A stretch of DNA of 26,591 bases from Pseudomonadota bacterium (GTDB lineage: Bacteria; Myxococcota_A; Polyangia; Polyangiales; Polyangiaceae). Within the stretch, counting starts at the first letter, position 1. Every line of letters begins with the position of its first letter. The DNA lies in the NCBI GenBank assembly GCA_023402175.1, contig JAEXCN010000425.1:1-26591 (forward strand), read 5' to 3'. The notes below the pieces were generated by a model, which saw only the letters and a list, made by a program, of their open reading frames with translations, was not told the origin of the DNA and did no database searches. This document shows, piece by piece, positions 1-6,956 of this stretch. The translations under genes were made by a program, and so were the position numbers.

Positions 1-1872
1 CGGAACGAGCGCGTTCGGCCCGTTGCCGATGAGATCGCGCCGCCCCACCTCGATCAGCGCCTCGCGCGCGAGCGGCCAGTGTTGCGGATCCCAGTAGAAG
101 ACGAGCGCCTTCATCATCCGCTTCTCGCGAAGCTCGCGCGCCGTGTAGACGGGCTCGTTCGTCATCGGATCGACGCCCGTGTGGAACATCGTCGTCGCGA
201 TCGCCATCGGCGTCGGGATGAAGTCCTGCACCTGCCGAGGGCGCATGTTGTTCCGCTTCAAGTAGAGCGCGAGCTCCACGGTGTCCTTCAGCGTGGACCC
301 CGGATGTCCCGTGATGAAATACGGAACGAGGTACTGCTCCTTGCCCGCCTTCTCGCTCGCCTGACAGAACGCCTGTGCGAAGCGCTCGTACGTCTCGATC
401 CCCGGCTTCTTCATCTTCTCGAGCACGCGCGGGTTGTTGTGCTCGGGCGCGACGGATAGCTGGCCACCGGTGTGGTGCTGCGCGAGCTCCGCGATGAACT
501 CGGGGCTCCGATCGGCGAGGTCGTAACGCACACCCGACGCGATGAAGACGCGCTTGATCCCCTTCTCGTTCCGCACCGCGCGCATCAGCGAGAGGAGCGG
601 TCCGTGGTCGGTCACGAGGTTCTCGCAGATGCCCGGATGCACGCACGACAGGCGCCGGCACGCGCTCTCGGTGCGCTCGTCCTTGCACGACATCTTGTAC
701 ATGTTCGCCGTCGGCCCACCGAGATCGGTGAGCACGCCCGAGAACCCGGCGCTTCGCGACAGCTCGCGCACCTCGCGGAGGACGCTGTCTTGGCTGCGGC
801 TCTGGATGACGCGCCCTTCATGCTCCGTGATGCTGCAGAACGTGCAGCCGCCGAAGCAGCCGCGCATCGTGACGATCGAGTGCTTCACCGTCTCGAACGC
901 GGGGATGCCTTCGTTCGCATACGACGGATGCGGCGCGCGCACGAACGGGAGATCGTAGAGCCCGTCCATCTCTTCTTCGCTCAGCGGAGGCGCCGGCGAG
1001 TTGAAGTACACCGCTTCGTCGCCGTGCGGCTGGAGGATGGGCCGTCCGTTGTGCGGGTTGGTCTCGTACTGGAACGCGCGGCTCATGCGCGCGAACGCTT
1101 CCTTGTCCTTCGCGACCTCTTCGTACGGCGGAAGGATGACGGCCTTGCCGTCCTTCGTGAATCGGCTCGGGTCCGCGGCGATCGCCTCCCAGGAGCGTCG
1201 GTTCTTCTTCACGTGCGCAGTGCCGCGGACGTCCGTCAGGTCCTGCACCTTCTCACCGGCAGCGAGCCGGCGCGCGATCTCCCACGCAGGACGCTCGCCC
1301 ATGCCGAACACGAGGAGATCGGCCTTCGCGTCGAGGAGGATCGAACGGCGGACTTGATCGGACCAGTAGTCGTAGTGCGCGATGCGACGGAGCGAGGCCT
1401 CGATCCCGCCGAGCACGATGGGCAGCCCCGGGAACGCCTGGCGGCAGAGGTTCGAGTAGACGATCGTCGCGCGGTTCGGACGGAGATTCGGCCGACCGCC
1501 GGGCGAATACTGATCCTCGGAGCGCACCTTCTTCTGCGCCGTCAGCTTGTTCAGCATCGAGTCGAGGTTGCCCGCGCTCACGCCGACATAGAGCCGCGGA
1601 CGGCCCATTCGCGCGATGTCCTCCGGCGAGTCCCACCGCGGCTGGGCGATGACGCCGACGCGATAGCCGCGCCCTTCGAGGAAGCGCGCGATGAGGATCG
1701 GGCCGAACGCCGGATGGTCGACGTAGGCGTCTCCCGTCACGATGAGGATGTCGAGCTCGTCCCACCCGCGCGCGTTCATCTCCTCGCGCGTCGTCGGCAA
1801 GAACCGCCGGCGAGGATCGACGCGAGGGTCGTGACGGCGAGGTTTCTTCCCGATCTGGACGAGGTTCGACAT
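1..1872 (-). CDS. ygiQ: YgiQ-family (UPF0313) radical SAM protein, 3' end outside window
   Basis: The frame stays open from the ATG at 1872 to the left edge (624 codons, no stop), so the C-terminus is missing; E. coli YgiQ is about 740 residues. The N-terminus reads FLPTTREEMNARGWDELDIL and then VTGDAYVDHPAFGP, the hallmark of the YgiQ N-terminal domain. The radical SAM cluster motif CFGGCTFC (C339-x3-C343-x2-C346) lies at 835-858, just before a SITEHEGR segment. The family is thought to bind a 4Fe-4S cluster and S-adenosylmethionine in the cytoplasm; its substrate is not established. The start is forced, because an in-frame TAG lies three codons upstream. No good Shine-Dalgarno is visible. 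The gene is divergent from the GpsA-like gene at 2002. The family assignment is firm; the function is not known. Confidence 0.95.
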   Translation of the reverse strand, partial: MSNLVQIGKKPRRHDPRVDPRRRFLPTTREEMNARGWDELDILIVTGDAYVDHPAFGPILIARFLEGRGYRVGVIAQPRWDSPEDIARMGRPRLYVGVSAGNLDSMLNKLTAQKKVRSEDQYSPGGRPNLRPNRATIVYSNLCRQAFPGLPIVLGGIEASLRRIAHYDYWSDQVRRSILLDAKADLLVFGMGERPAWEIARRLAAGEKVQDLTDVRGTAHVKKNRRSWEAIAADPSRFTKDGKAVILPPYEEVAKDKEAFARMSRAFQYETNPHNGRPILQPHGDEAVYFNSPAPPLSEEEMDGLYDLPFVRAPHPSYANEGIPAFETVKHSIVTMRGCFGGCTFCSITEHEGRVIQSRSQDSVLREVRELSRSAGFSGVLTDLGGPTANMYKMSCKDERTESACRRLSCVHPGICENLVTDHGPLLSLMRAVRNEKGIKRVFIASGVRYDLADRSPEFIAELAQHHTGGQLSVAPEHNNPRVLEKMKKPGIETYERFAQAFCQASEKAGKEQYLVPYFITGHPGSTLKDTVELALYLKRNNMRPRQVQDFIPTPMAIATTMFHTGVDPMTNEPVYTARELREKRMMKALVFYWDPQHWPLAREALIEVGRRDLIGNGPNALVP

Positions 1873-1892
1873 GCGAGGCTACCGAGGCGGCA

Positions 1893-1962
1893 CCATGGCT
1901 CAAAATGAGGGGCCCGGCCACCTCTAGCGTTCCAGCCGTGGTAGTTTGAGGCTCAGCCATGG
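1893..1962. promoter_or_regulatory. Imperfect dyad in divergent ygiQ / gpsA-like intergenic region
   Basis: CCATGGCTCAAA (1893-1904) is mirrored by TTTGAG (1945-1950) and GCCATGG (1956-1962), with five extra bases between the two right-hand pieces. It lies in the 129-bp region from which both flanking genes must be transcribed, so it could be an operator. It could equally be chance; no -35/-10 pair is convincing. Confidence 0.2.
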
Positions 1963-2001
1963 GGCGGTTCCGCCGCTCCAGCGAGAGACGAGGAACCGAT
2001 C

Positions 2002-2970
2002 ATGAGCCACCAGCACAAGGTCGCGGTCATCGGTGGTGGTCCCTGGGGGCTGGCGCTCGCGGCAGCCGCGGCCCGCGCCGAGAGTGACGTGGTCCTGTTC
2101 TCGCGTCGTGACCTGAACGGCGCGCTTCCGAAGGACGTCCGCATCGTGCGCGAGATGAAGCAGGCCGCACAGCACGCGCGGCTGATCCTCGTCGCCGTAC
2201 CATCGGGCGTCTCTCACTCGGTCGCGGGAGAGCTCGGCGACCACGTCGACGGAAGCCACTACGTGGTCCACGGCGTTCGCGGCCTCGTGCACGGCGACGG
2301 CGGGCCCGAAGACCTTCGCACGATCTCGGACGTCATCCGTGACGAGACGCCGGTCCGACGTACCGGGGCGCTCGGCGGGCCCGCGCTCGCGCACGACATC
2401 CTTGCAGGCCGCCCCTCGGTCGTCGTCGTCGGGTCACGTTATCCCGAGGTCTGCGAGATGACGTCGGGCGCGCTGAGCTCCCCCACGCTTCGCGTCTATC
2501 CGACGAATGATCTCCGTGGCCTCGAATGGGCGAGCGCGCTCGTCGGTTGCCTCACGATCGCGATCGGCTACGCGCAAGCGATGCAGATGAGCCCAGGTCT
2601 CGTCGCCGCGCTGATCTCGCGCGCGGTCGGGGAAGCTTCGCGCATCGCCGCCGCGGCGGGCGGTGAGGAGAAGACGCTCCTCGGCCTCGCCGGATACGGC
2701 GACCTGCTCGCGTCGATCGCTCAGACGGAGCGTCCCGAGGCGCTCGTCGGCCAGGCCCTCGCGAAGGGACTGCCGCCCGCCGAAGCTGCGAAGGCCGCGG
2801 AGCTGCGCGTCGAGGCGCTCGAGTTGATCCCGCGCATCGCGCGCTGGACCGATGCTGCCGGCGTTCGCGCTCCGATCTTCCGTGCGCTCTCTGCAGGCGT
2901 GGTCGAGGGAAAGAAGGCCGACGCGATCCTGCACGAGCTGATGACGCTCCCCATCGAGCATCGCGCCTGA
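2002..2970 (+). CDS. GpsA-like NAD(P)-dependent glycerol-3-phosphate dehydrogenase paralogue, probably catalytically altered
   Basis: 322 residues, close to the length of GpsA. The Rossmann dinucleotide motif is VIGGGPWGLALA (residues about 9-20), matching the GxGxWGTA pattern of GpsA. A GPALAHDILAG segment matches the family GPSFAxE region, and GLAGYGDLLASI matches the GLAGLGDL region of the C-terminal helical domain. Genuine GpsA makes sn-glycerol-3-phosphate from dihydroxyacetone phosphate for phospholipid synthesis. Here the usual KNV of the catalytic helix aligns with VGC (in ASALVGCLTIAIG), and the KG of the second conserved lysine site reads RG (HGVRGLV). That makes it more likely a divergent paralogue with another role than the housekeeping enzyme. 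The start is supported by CGAGGA at 1988-1993. A weak hairpin follows the gene. Confidence 0.8.
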   Translation: MSHQHKVAVIGGGPWGLALAAAAARAESDVVLFSRRDLNGALPKDVRIVREMKQAAQHARLILVAVPSGVSHSVAGELGDHVDGSHYVVHGVRGLVHGDGGPEDLRTISDVIRDETPVRRTGALGGPALAHDILAGRPSVVVVGSRYPEVCEMTSGALSSPTLRVYPTNDLRGLEWASALVGCLTIAIGYAQAMQMSPGLVAALISRAVGEASRIAAAAGGEEKTLLGLAGYGDLLASIAQTERPEALVGQALAKGLPPAEAAKAAELRVEALELIPRIARWTDAAGVRAPIFRALSAGVVEGKKADAILHELMTLPIEHRA

Positions 2971-2985
2971 CGTCTTCCGAAGCTC

Positions 2986-3020
2986 GAAGAGCCATCGCCC
3001 GTCGCGGCGGGGAGCTCTTC
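2986..3020 (+). terminator. Possible weak terminator after gpsA-like gene
   Basis: GAAGAGC (2986-2992) pairs with GCTCTTC (3014-3020), and CGCC/GGCG (2996-2999, 3006-3009) pair inside it. There is no adjacent T run; GTTTTCT comes about 17 bases later. The position, 15 bases past the stop codon, is right. The structure alone is only suggestive. Confidence 0.3.
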
Positions 3021-3053
3021 CATGCGGTCGCGCTCGGTTTTCTGCGCTCCCGC

Positions 3054-3059
3054 TATTAA
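3054..3059 (+). promoter_or_regulatory. Possible -10 box for collagen-like lipoprotein gene
   Basis: TATTAA stands out in GC-rich surroundings, 120 bases before the start at 3180. No matching -35 hexamer is visible 16-18 bases upstream, so the assignment is weak. Confidence 0.2.
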
Positions 3060-3163
3060 CGAGCGGCCCCGGCGACCGTTTCCTCCCCCTACGAACGCAG
3101 GAAGCCGAAGCGATACCGCCAGCTCCAAGCGGCGGCCATCGGCACCGAGCGCTCGACCCGGAT

Positions 3164-3170
3164 GGGAGAG
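3164..3170 (+). promoter_or_regulatory. Ribosome binding site deciding start at 3180
   Basis: GGGAGAG lies nine bases before the ATG at 3180. It overlaps the upstream in-frame ATG at 3162, which has no such site. This favours the start that begins directly with a lipoprotein signal peptide. Confidence 0.55.
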
Positions 3171-3179
3171 AAAATCAAA

Positions 3180-4391
3180 ATGTCGAAGAAGTGGAACCTC
3201 GCTTGGCTCTTGACCACGATTGCCGTCGGCCCGATCGCGTGCAGCGATGGGTCGCCCAGCGCAGCGTCCACGCTTGCGAACGCGAGCGCGCTGGACGGGC
3301 TCTCGATCCCGAGCCGTTCGGCGCTTCCGGTTTGTGACGAGCAAGCGAACCTCGGCCTCGCGTACATCGCAGACGAGAAGAAGCTCGTCGTCTGCAAAGA
3401 CGGGCAGTGGCAAGAGGTCGAGCTCCGCTCGTCCACGCCAGGAACGCAGGGCGAAACCGGCGCGCAGGGGCCGAAGGGCGAAACCGGCGCGCAGGGCCCG
3501 CAAGGCGAAGCCGGCGCGCAGGGCCCGCAGGGCGAGACCGGTGCGCAAGGACCGAAGGGTGAAGTCGGCGCGCAGGGCCCGATCGGCGCCATCGGCCCCA
3601 TCGGCCCCATCGGCCCCGAGGGGCCGCAGGGCGAGACCGGTCCGCGGGGTCCGAAGGGCGAGGCCGGTGAGACCGGCGCTCCGGGCGAGACCGGTGCGCA
3701 GGGCCCGAAGGGCGAGGCCGGCGAGACCGGTGCGCCGGGCGAGGCCGGCTACAACTCCCTCATCGCGATGACCGACGAGCCTGCCGGCATGAAGTGCGTG
3801 GCCGGCGGTAAACGTATCGACATCGGCCTGGACCTGAACCGCAACAACGTCCTCGACGCGGCGGAGATCACGCAGACCGGCTACGTCTGCAACGGTTTCG
3901 CTGGTCGCATCGTCTTCGTCACCTCCGCCAAGTTCACGGGCAACTTCGGCGGCGCTCTCGGAGCCGACGCGAAGTGCCAGGAGGTCGCGAACGCGAGCAA
4001 GTTCGCCGGCAGGACGTTCAAGGCGTGGGTCGCCGACGCGACGACGTCACCCGCGAGCCGCTTCAACAAGAACGGAGCTGCCTGGGTGCGACCGGACGGC
4101 CAGCAGGTCGCGGCGTCCTGGGCGGACCTCGTCGACGGCACCATCAGCGCGCCGATCAACGTCACGGAGCAGGGCACGACCTACAGCGGCCCCGTCGTCA
4201 GCGGCGTGAAAGCGGACGGCACATACATGGGCAACGCCAAGTGGGACTGCAGCGGCTGGACCCACGACACCTTGATCAGCGGCGAGTTCGGGCACGTCGG
4301 ATTCGCGTTCGGCGTCGACAAACTCTGGTCCGATGCCAACGGCGGCAACCTATGCAGCGATCTGCAGCCGATCTACTGCTTCGAGCAGTGA
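3180..4391 (+). CDS. Collagen-like (Gly-X-Y) lipoprotein with C-terminal DUF1554-like domain
   Basis: 403 residues from the ATG at 3180. A signal peptide (MSKK, then a hydrophobic stretch) ends at Cys21 in GPIAC, a slightly atypical lipobox; secretion and lipidation are inferred. After a short spacer come 34 unbroken Gly-X-Y triplets (residues 88-189; 3441-3746), rich in GAQ, GPK, GET and GEA, which should form a triple-helical stalk. Next is a segment with paired Cys and the pattern GLDLNRNNVLDAAEI (about 190-245), as I recall from DUF7151. The last 155 residues carry ADAKCQEVANASK, AWVADA and a late C-S-D-L-Q-P-I-Y-C, resembling DUF1554 modules of surface lipoproteins. The role is unknown; an adhesive or structural surface protein is plausible. 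It is monocistronic and ends at a strong terminator. Confidence 0.85.
   Translation: MSKKWNLAWLLTTIAVGPIACSDGSPSAASTLANASALDGLSIPSRSALPVCDEQANLGLAYIADEKKLVVCKDGQWQEVELRSSTPGTQGETGAQGPKGETGAQGPQGEAGAQGPQGETGAQGPKGEVGAQGPIGAIGPIGPIGPEGPQGETGPRGPKGEAGETGAPGETGAQGPKGEAGETGAPGEAGYNSLIAMTDEPAGMKCVAGGKRIDIGLDLNRNNVLDAAEITQTGYVCNGFAGRIVFVTSAKFTGNFGGALGADAKCQEVANASKFAGRTFKAWVADATTSPASRFNKNGAAWVRPDGQQVAASWADLVDGTISAPINVTEQGTTYSGPVVSGVKADGTYMGNAKWDCSGWTHDTLISGEFGHVGFAFGVDKLWSDANGGNLCSDLQPIYCFEQ
3441..3746 (+). repeat. Collagen-like Gly-X-Y coding repeat (34 triplets)
   Basis: Every third codon encodes glycine for 306 bases, with recurring 9- and 18-base units encoding GAQGPKGET, GAQGPQ and GETGAP. A central run of GPI triplets (about 3585-3615) breaks the charged pattern. 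The repeats are in frame and diverged at third positions, so the protein sequence is under selection; tract length could still vary between strains. Confidence 0.9.
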
Positions 4392-4400
4392 GCCGGAAGT

Positions 4401-4423
4401 GAGCCCGACGAGAGAGCGGGCTC
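4401..4423 (+). terminator. Hairpin after collagen-like gene
   Basis: A perfect 7-bp stem, GAGCCCG (4401-4407) with CGGGCTC (4417-4423), and a 9-base loop, ten bases past the stop. No T tract follows. It may act together with the larger hairpin at 4475-4517. Confidence 0.5.
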
Positions 4424-4474
4424 CTTCGCGCCGCTCACCGCCCGGCCGCTGACCGTAAAAGCCCGCCGCACCAC

Positions 4475-4517
4475 AAGCCCGCGCGCTTCGACGTTCGCTC
4501 GTCGAGGCCGCGGGCTT
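4475..4517. terminator. Bidirectional terminator between convergent genes
   Basis: AAGCCCGCG (4475-4483) pairs perfectly with CGCGGGCTT (4509-4517). Inside, TCGACG and CGTCGA form a second 6-bp stem with a TTCGCT loop. TCTTT follows on the plus strand. On the minus strand GGCGGGCTTTTA lies just downstream. It sits between the stops of the convergent genes at 4391 and 4534, so it probably serves both. Confidence 0.7.
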
Positions 4518-4533
4518 CGGTCTTTCGCGCGCT

Positions 4534-6819
4534 TCAAGGTCTCGCGGACGGGATCGAGGTCGAGAGCGCCGCAACATGGATCGCGATCCCCATGCGCTCA
4601 CGGAGCTCGCCGTATGGCTCCGACGCGCAGAACGAGAGTAGGTCGCCGCGCTTCGCGTCCGGGCCGAGATCGCCGATGGAGCGCTCCTCTTCTTTCATCA
4701 GGCGCGACGCAATGCGGAGATCTCCCGCGAGGAGCAACCCTACCCGCGTCGCCGTCAGCTCGACGCCGCGTATCCACGCGAGGAGGTCCAGCCGACCTCC
4801 GCGCTCCTCCAGGCGACCGACGATCTCCTCGAGCTTCGCCTTCTCGCCCTTGGAGAGCCGGGCGCCGAGCCGCTCGGATACTCGGCTCTCGCGGTCCGCG
4901 GGGGGCGGCACCGAGATGCCGGGGATGACGAGGCGAACCGCCGCGAGCACGAGCGACGAGAGCTCCGCGAGCGTCGGGAAGAACACGAGCGGATAGTGCG
5001 CGGGGCGGTAATACGTGAGGTGCCTCCCCGCCAGGAACGCGAGCTGCTGCACCGTGCGCCCGGAGAGCGCGCTCGGCCCGAGCGCCGTCGTCGGCGTGGC
5101 TGCAGGGACGGCGGCGATACCGCTCGGCACCTGCTCGAGCACGTAGAGCTCCGGCAGCGGCACCGAGAGCGCGCGAGCAGCCCAGACGAACGTGCGCACC
5201 GCCGACACGGTGCTCGCCTTGTCCTGCTTCTTCGAGGGATCGAGCGGCGGAAGCTTCTTCTTCGCTTCGAGCTCTTCGAGCCGAAGCGCGACCGCAGCTT
5301 CGCCGACGGTAGCGAGGATCTCGTCGACGATCGGATCGGCGCCGTCGGCGACGAGCAGCTCGTTCCACCACGTCTCGTCGAGCGCTGTCGTCGGACGGAT
5401 CGGGCCGTCCGGGCGGAACTGCTCGATGACGAGGTCCTGCGCGACGTCGCTCGTCCCGAGCTCTTCGAGACACGTCGCGACCAGCCACCCGCGATCGGGG
5501 CGCTGCGCGCGCTGATGGAGATCGAACAGACGCCGGTACGTCTGCGCGCGCAGCGGAGCGTGCCGTGTCACGATCTCGAGCTCGCGCACCGCGGCCGCGC
5601 GCTCACCCTTCGCTGCGTAGAGCTCCGCGAGCGCAGCACGCGTCTCGGCGTCCTCGGGGCGCAGCTCGACGGCACCGCGCAACGCCTCGAGCGCCCCGGG
5701 GCCGTCGAGCAAGCGATCTCGACGAAGCGTCCCGAGCTTGCGACACACCTCCCACGCGCGGTCTCGGTCGCCGATGCCCGCAAAGCGATCGATGAGCCGT
5801 TCGTACACGGCGGCGAGCTCGGCCCACTCCTCGCGACGCGTGCGTACGGCGATGAGCGCAGAGAGCGCGCGATCGCACTGCGGGTCCTCGTCGAGCGCCA
5901 TCTCGAGGAACGCGAGCCCGCGTGGCTGTTCGCGCAGGCGACCCAGCACGAGGTCGGCCTGAGCGAAGCGGAACGAGCCGCGATGGCGCGCGTCCGTCGA
6001 GATGCGCACGAGGTCATCGAGCGCCCGCAGCATCTTCGGCCATGCACGCGTCGACGCGTACAGATCGCGCAGCTTCATCAGGATGCCGACGTCGCCGGGC
6101 TGATGGTGCGACGCGACCTCGAGGGTCGCGATGGCCTTGTCGATGCTCCCGAGCTGCGCCTCCTCGACCTCGGCGATCCTGCAGAGCTCGGAGGCCTTTT
6201 CCTCGACGTCGTCGAGCGCCTCGACACGGCGGCGTCGTGCAGAGACCGCACGCGCCCAGTCCTTCGCCTCGGTCGCGATCGTGATCAGGCTCTCGAGCGA
6301 TCGCATGTGCTTCGGGTTGATGACGAGCGCCTTCTCGAAGTTCGTCTCCGCTTCGCGCGGCTTGCCTTGCGCGAGCTTCACCTCGGCGACGGACGCGTAG
6401 ATCGAAGCCTGCGTCTTCAGCTCCTCCTTCGGGACGACGAAGAGCGCCTTCTTGTATGCCTCGAGCGCCGCGTCCCAGTCGTCCTTCGCGCGAGCAGCGG
6501 CGGCTTGCTCGAGGATCGGCTCGACTTCAGGGAGCGGCGGAAGCGATCGCGAGATCGGTGCAGGCGGGATGCTTCGCATCGTGCCGATGCTGTCGACGGA
6601 GCGCTCGCTCTCTGCCGGCCGTCGTCGTTCGCTCGGGCGCACCCCGAGCCCGCTCGGCACCGGAGGGAACTCCGGGATCGTGTGCACCGGCGGCCGAACG
6701 CTGTCCGTCGGCGGTAGGAGCGACTGCGACGGCGCATCATCGATCGCTCGTTCGCGCGGCCCCGAGTGGAGTCCGATCGCATCCTCGGACTCGACGTGCT
6801 CCTCCGGCTCGGACGGCAT
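4534..6819 (-). CDS. TPR-repeat protein with conserved C-terminal domain of unknown function
   Basis: 761 residues from the ATG at 6819. Residues 1-95 are Pro/Ser/Glu-rich and probably disordered. About 97-440 is a series of TPR-type helical repeats, for example WDAALEAYKKALFVVP, PREAETNFEKALVINP and DPQCDRALSALIAVRTRREEW. The last 250 residues form a separate domain with FLAGRHLTYYRPAHYPLVFF and a C-terminal helical stretch that I cannot name. No signal peptide or membrane segment is seen, so it is probably a cytoplasmic scaffold. The frame is open further upstream to 7008, but that would run into the divergent gene at 6957 and adds a Ser/Arg/Pro-rich, non-conserved-looking stretch. No Shine-Dalgarno precedes 6819; TACGCT lies seven bases upstream. 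Function unknown. Confidence 0.8.
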   Translation of the reverse strand: MPSEPEEHVESEDAIGLHSGPRERAIDDAPSQSLLPPTDSVRPPVHTIPEFPPVPSGLGVRPSERRRPAESERSVDSIGTMRSIPPAPISRSLPPLPEVEPILEQAAAARAKDDWDAALEAYKKALFVVPKEELKTQASIYASVAEVKLAQGKPREAETNFEKALVINPKHMRSLESLITIATEAKDWARAVSARRRRVEALDDVEEKASELCRIAEVEEAQLGSIDKAIATLEVASHHQPGDVGILMKLRDLYASTRAWPKMLRALDDLVRISTDARHRGSFRFAQADLVLGRLREQPRGLAFLEMALDEDPQCDRALSALIAVRTRREEWAELAAVYERLIDRFAGIGDRDRAWEVCRKLGTLRRDRLLDGPGALEALRGAVELRPEDAETRAALAELYAAKGERAAAVRELEIVTRHAPLRAQTYRRLFDLHQRAQRPDRGWLVATCLEELGTSDVAQDLVIEQFRPDGPIRPTTALDETWWNELLVADGADPIVDEILATVGEAAVALRLEELEAKKKLPPLDPSKKQDKASTVSAVRTFVWAARALSVPLPELYVLEQVPSGIAAVPAATPTTALGPSALSGRTVQQLAFLAGRHLTYYRPAHYPLVFFPTLAELSSLVLAAVRLVIPGISVPPPADRESRVSERLGARLSKGEKAKLEEIVGRLEERGGRLDLLAWIRGVELTATRVGLLLAGDLRIASRLMKEEERSIGDLGPDAKRGDLLSFCASEPYGELRERMGIAIHVAALSTSIPSARP

Positions 6820-6833
6820 GTCGGTCAGCGTAC

Positions 6834-6865
6834 TGGATCCGTCGATGTGGATCGGGCCGGATCCA
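6834..6865. promoter_or_regulatory. Dyad-symmetric candidate operator between divergent genes
   Basis: TGGATCCG (6834-6841) and its exact reverse complement CGGATCCA (6858-6865) are separated by 16 bases in the 137-bp region between the TPR gene and the phosphoesterase gene. Arms 24 bp apart centre to centre would suit a dimeric regulator controlling both genes. Inference only. Confidence 0.3.
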
Positions 6866-6956
6866 TCGCACGCCGCACGGCAAGATGATGGCGAAGGAAA
6901 AATCGAGAGTGGCGTTCGCGGGGCAACCTGGTCCAGAGCGTGCCTACATCGTAGCC

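Noticed and set aside
472..1908. A plus-strand open frame of 478 codons at the left end
   Set aside because: It is antisense to the YgiQ gene, which has unmistakable motifs, and encodes an Arg-rich sequence of no known type.
3441..3746. Repetitive DNA that might be a CRISPR array or minisatellite
   Set aside because: The periodicity is strictly in codon triplets with Gly at every third codon and varied third positions, so it is a collagen-like coding repeat; there are no repeat-spacer units.
4996..6717. A plus-strand open frame of 573 codons
   Set aside because: Antisense shadow of the TPR gene; Arg/Leu/Glu-rich translation without domains.
6456..6956. A longer N-terminus for the phosphoesterase gene
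   Set aside because: The extension overlaps the divergent TPR gene and is Arg/Ser/Pro-rich. The ATG at 6957 begins a proper lipoprotein signal peptide.
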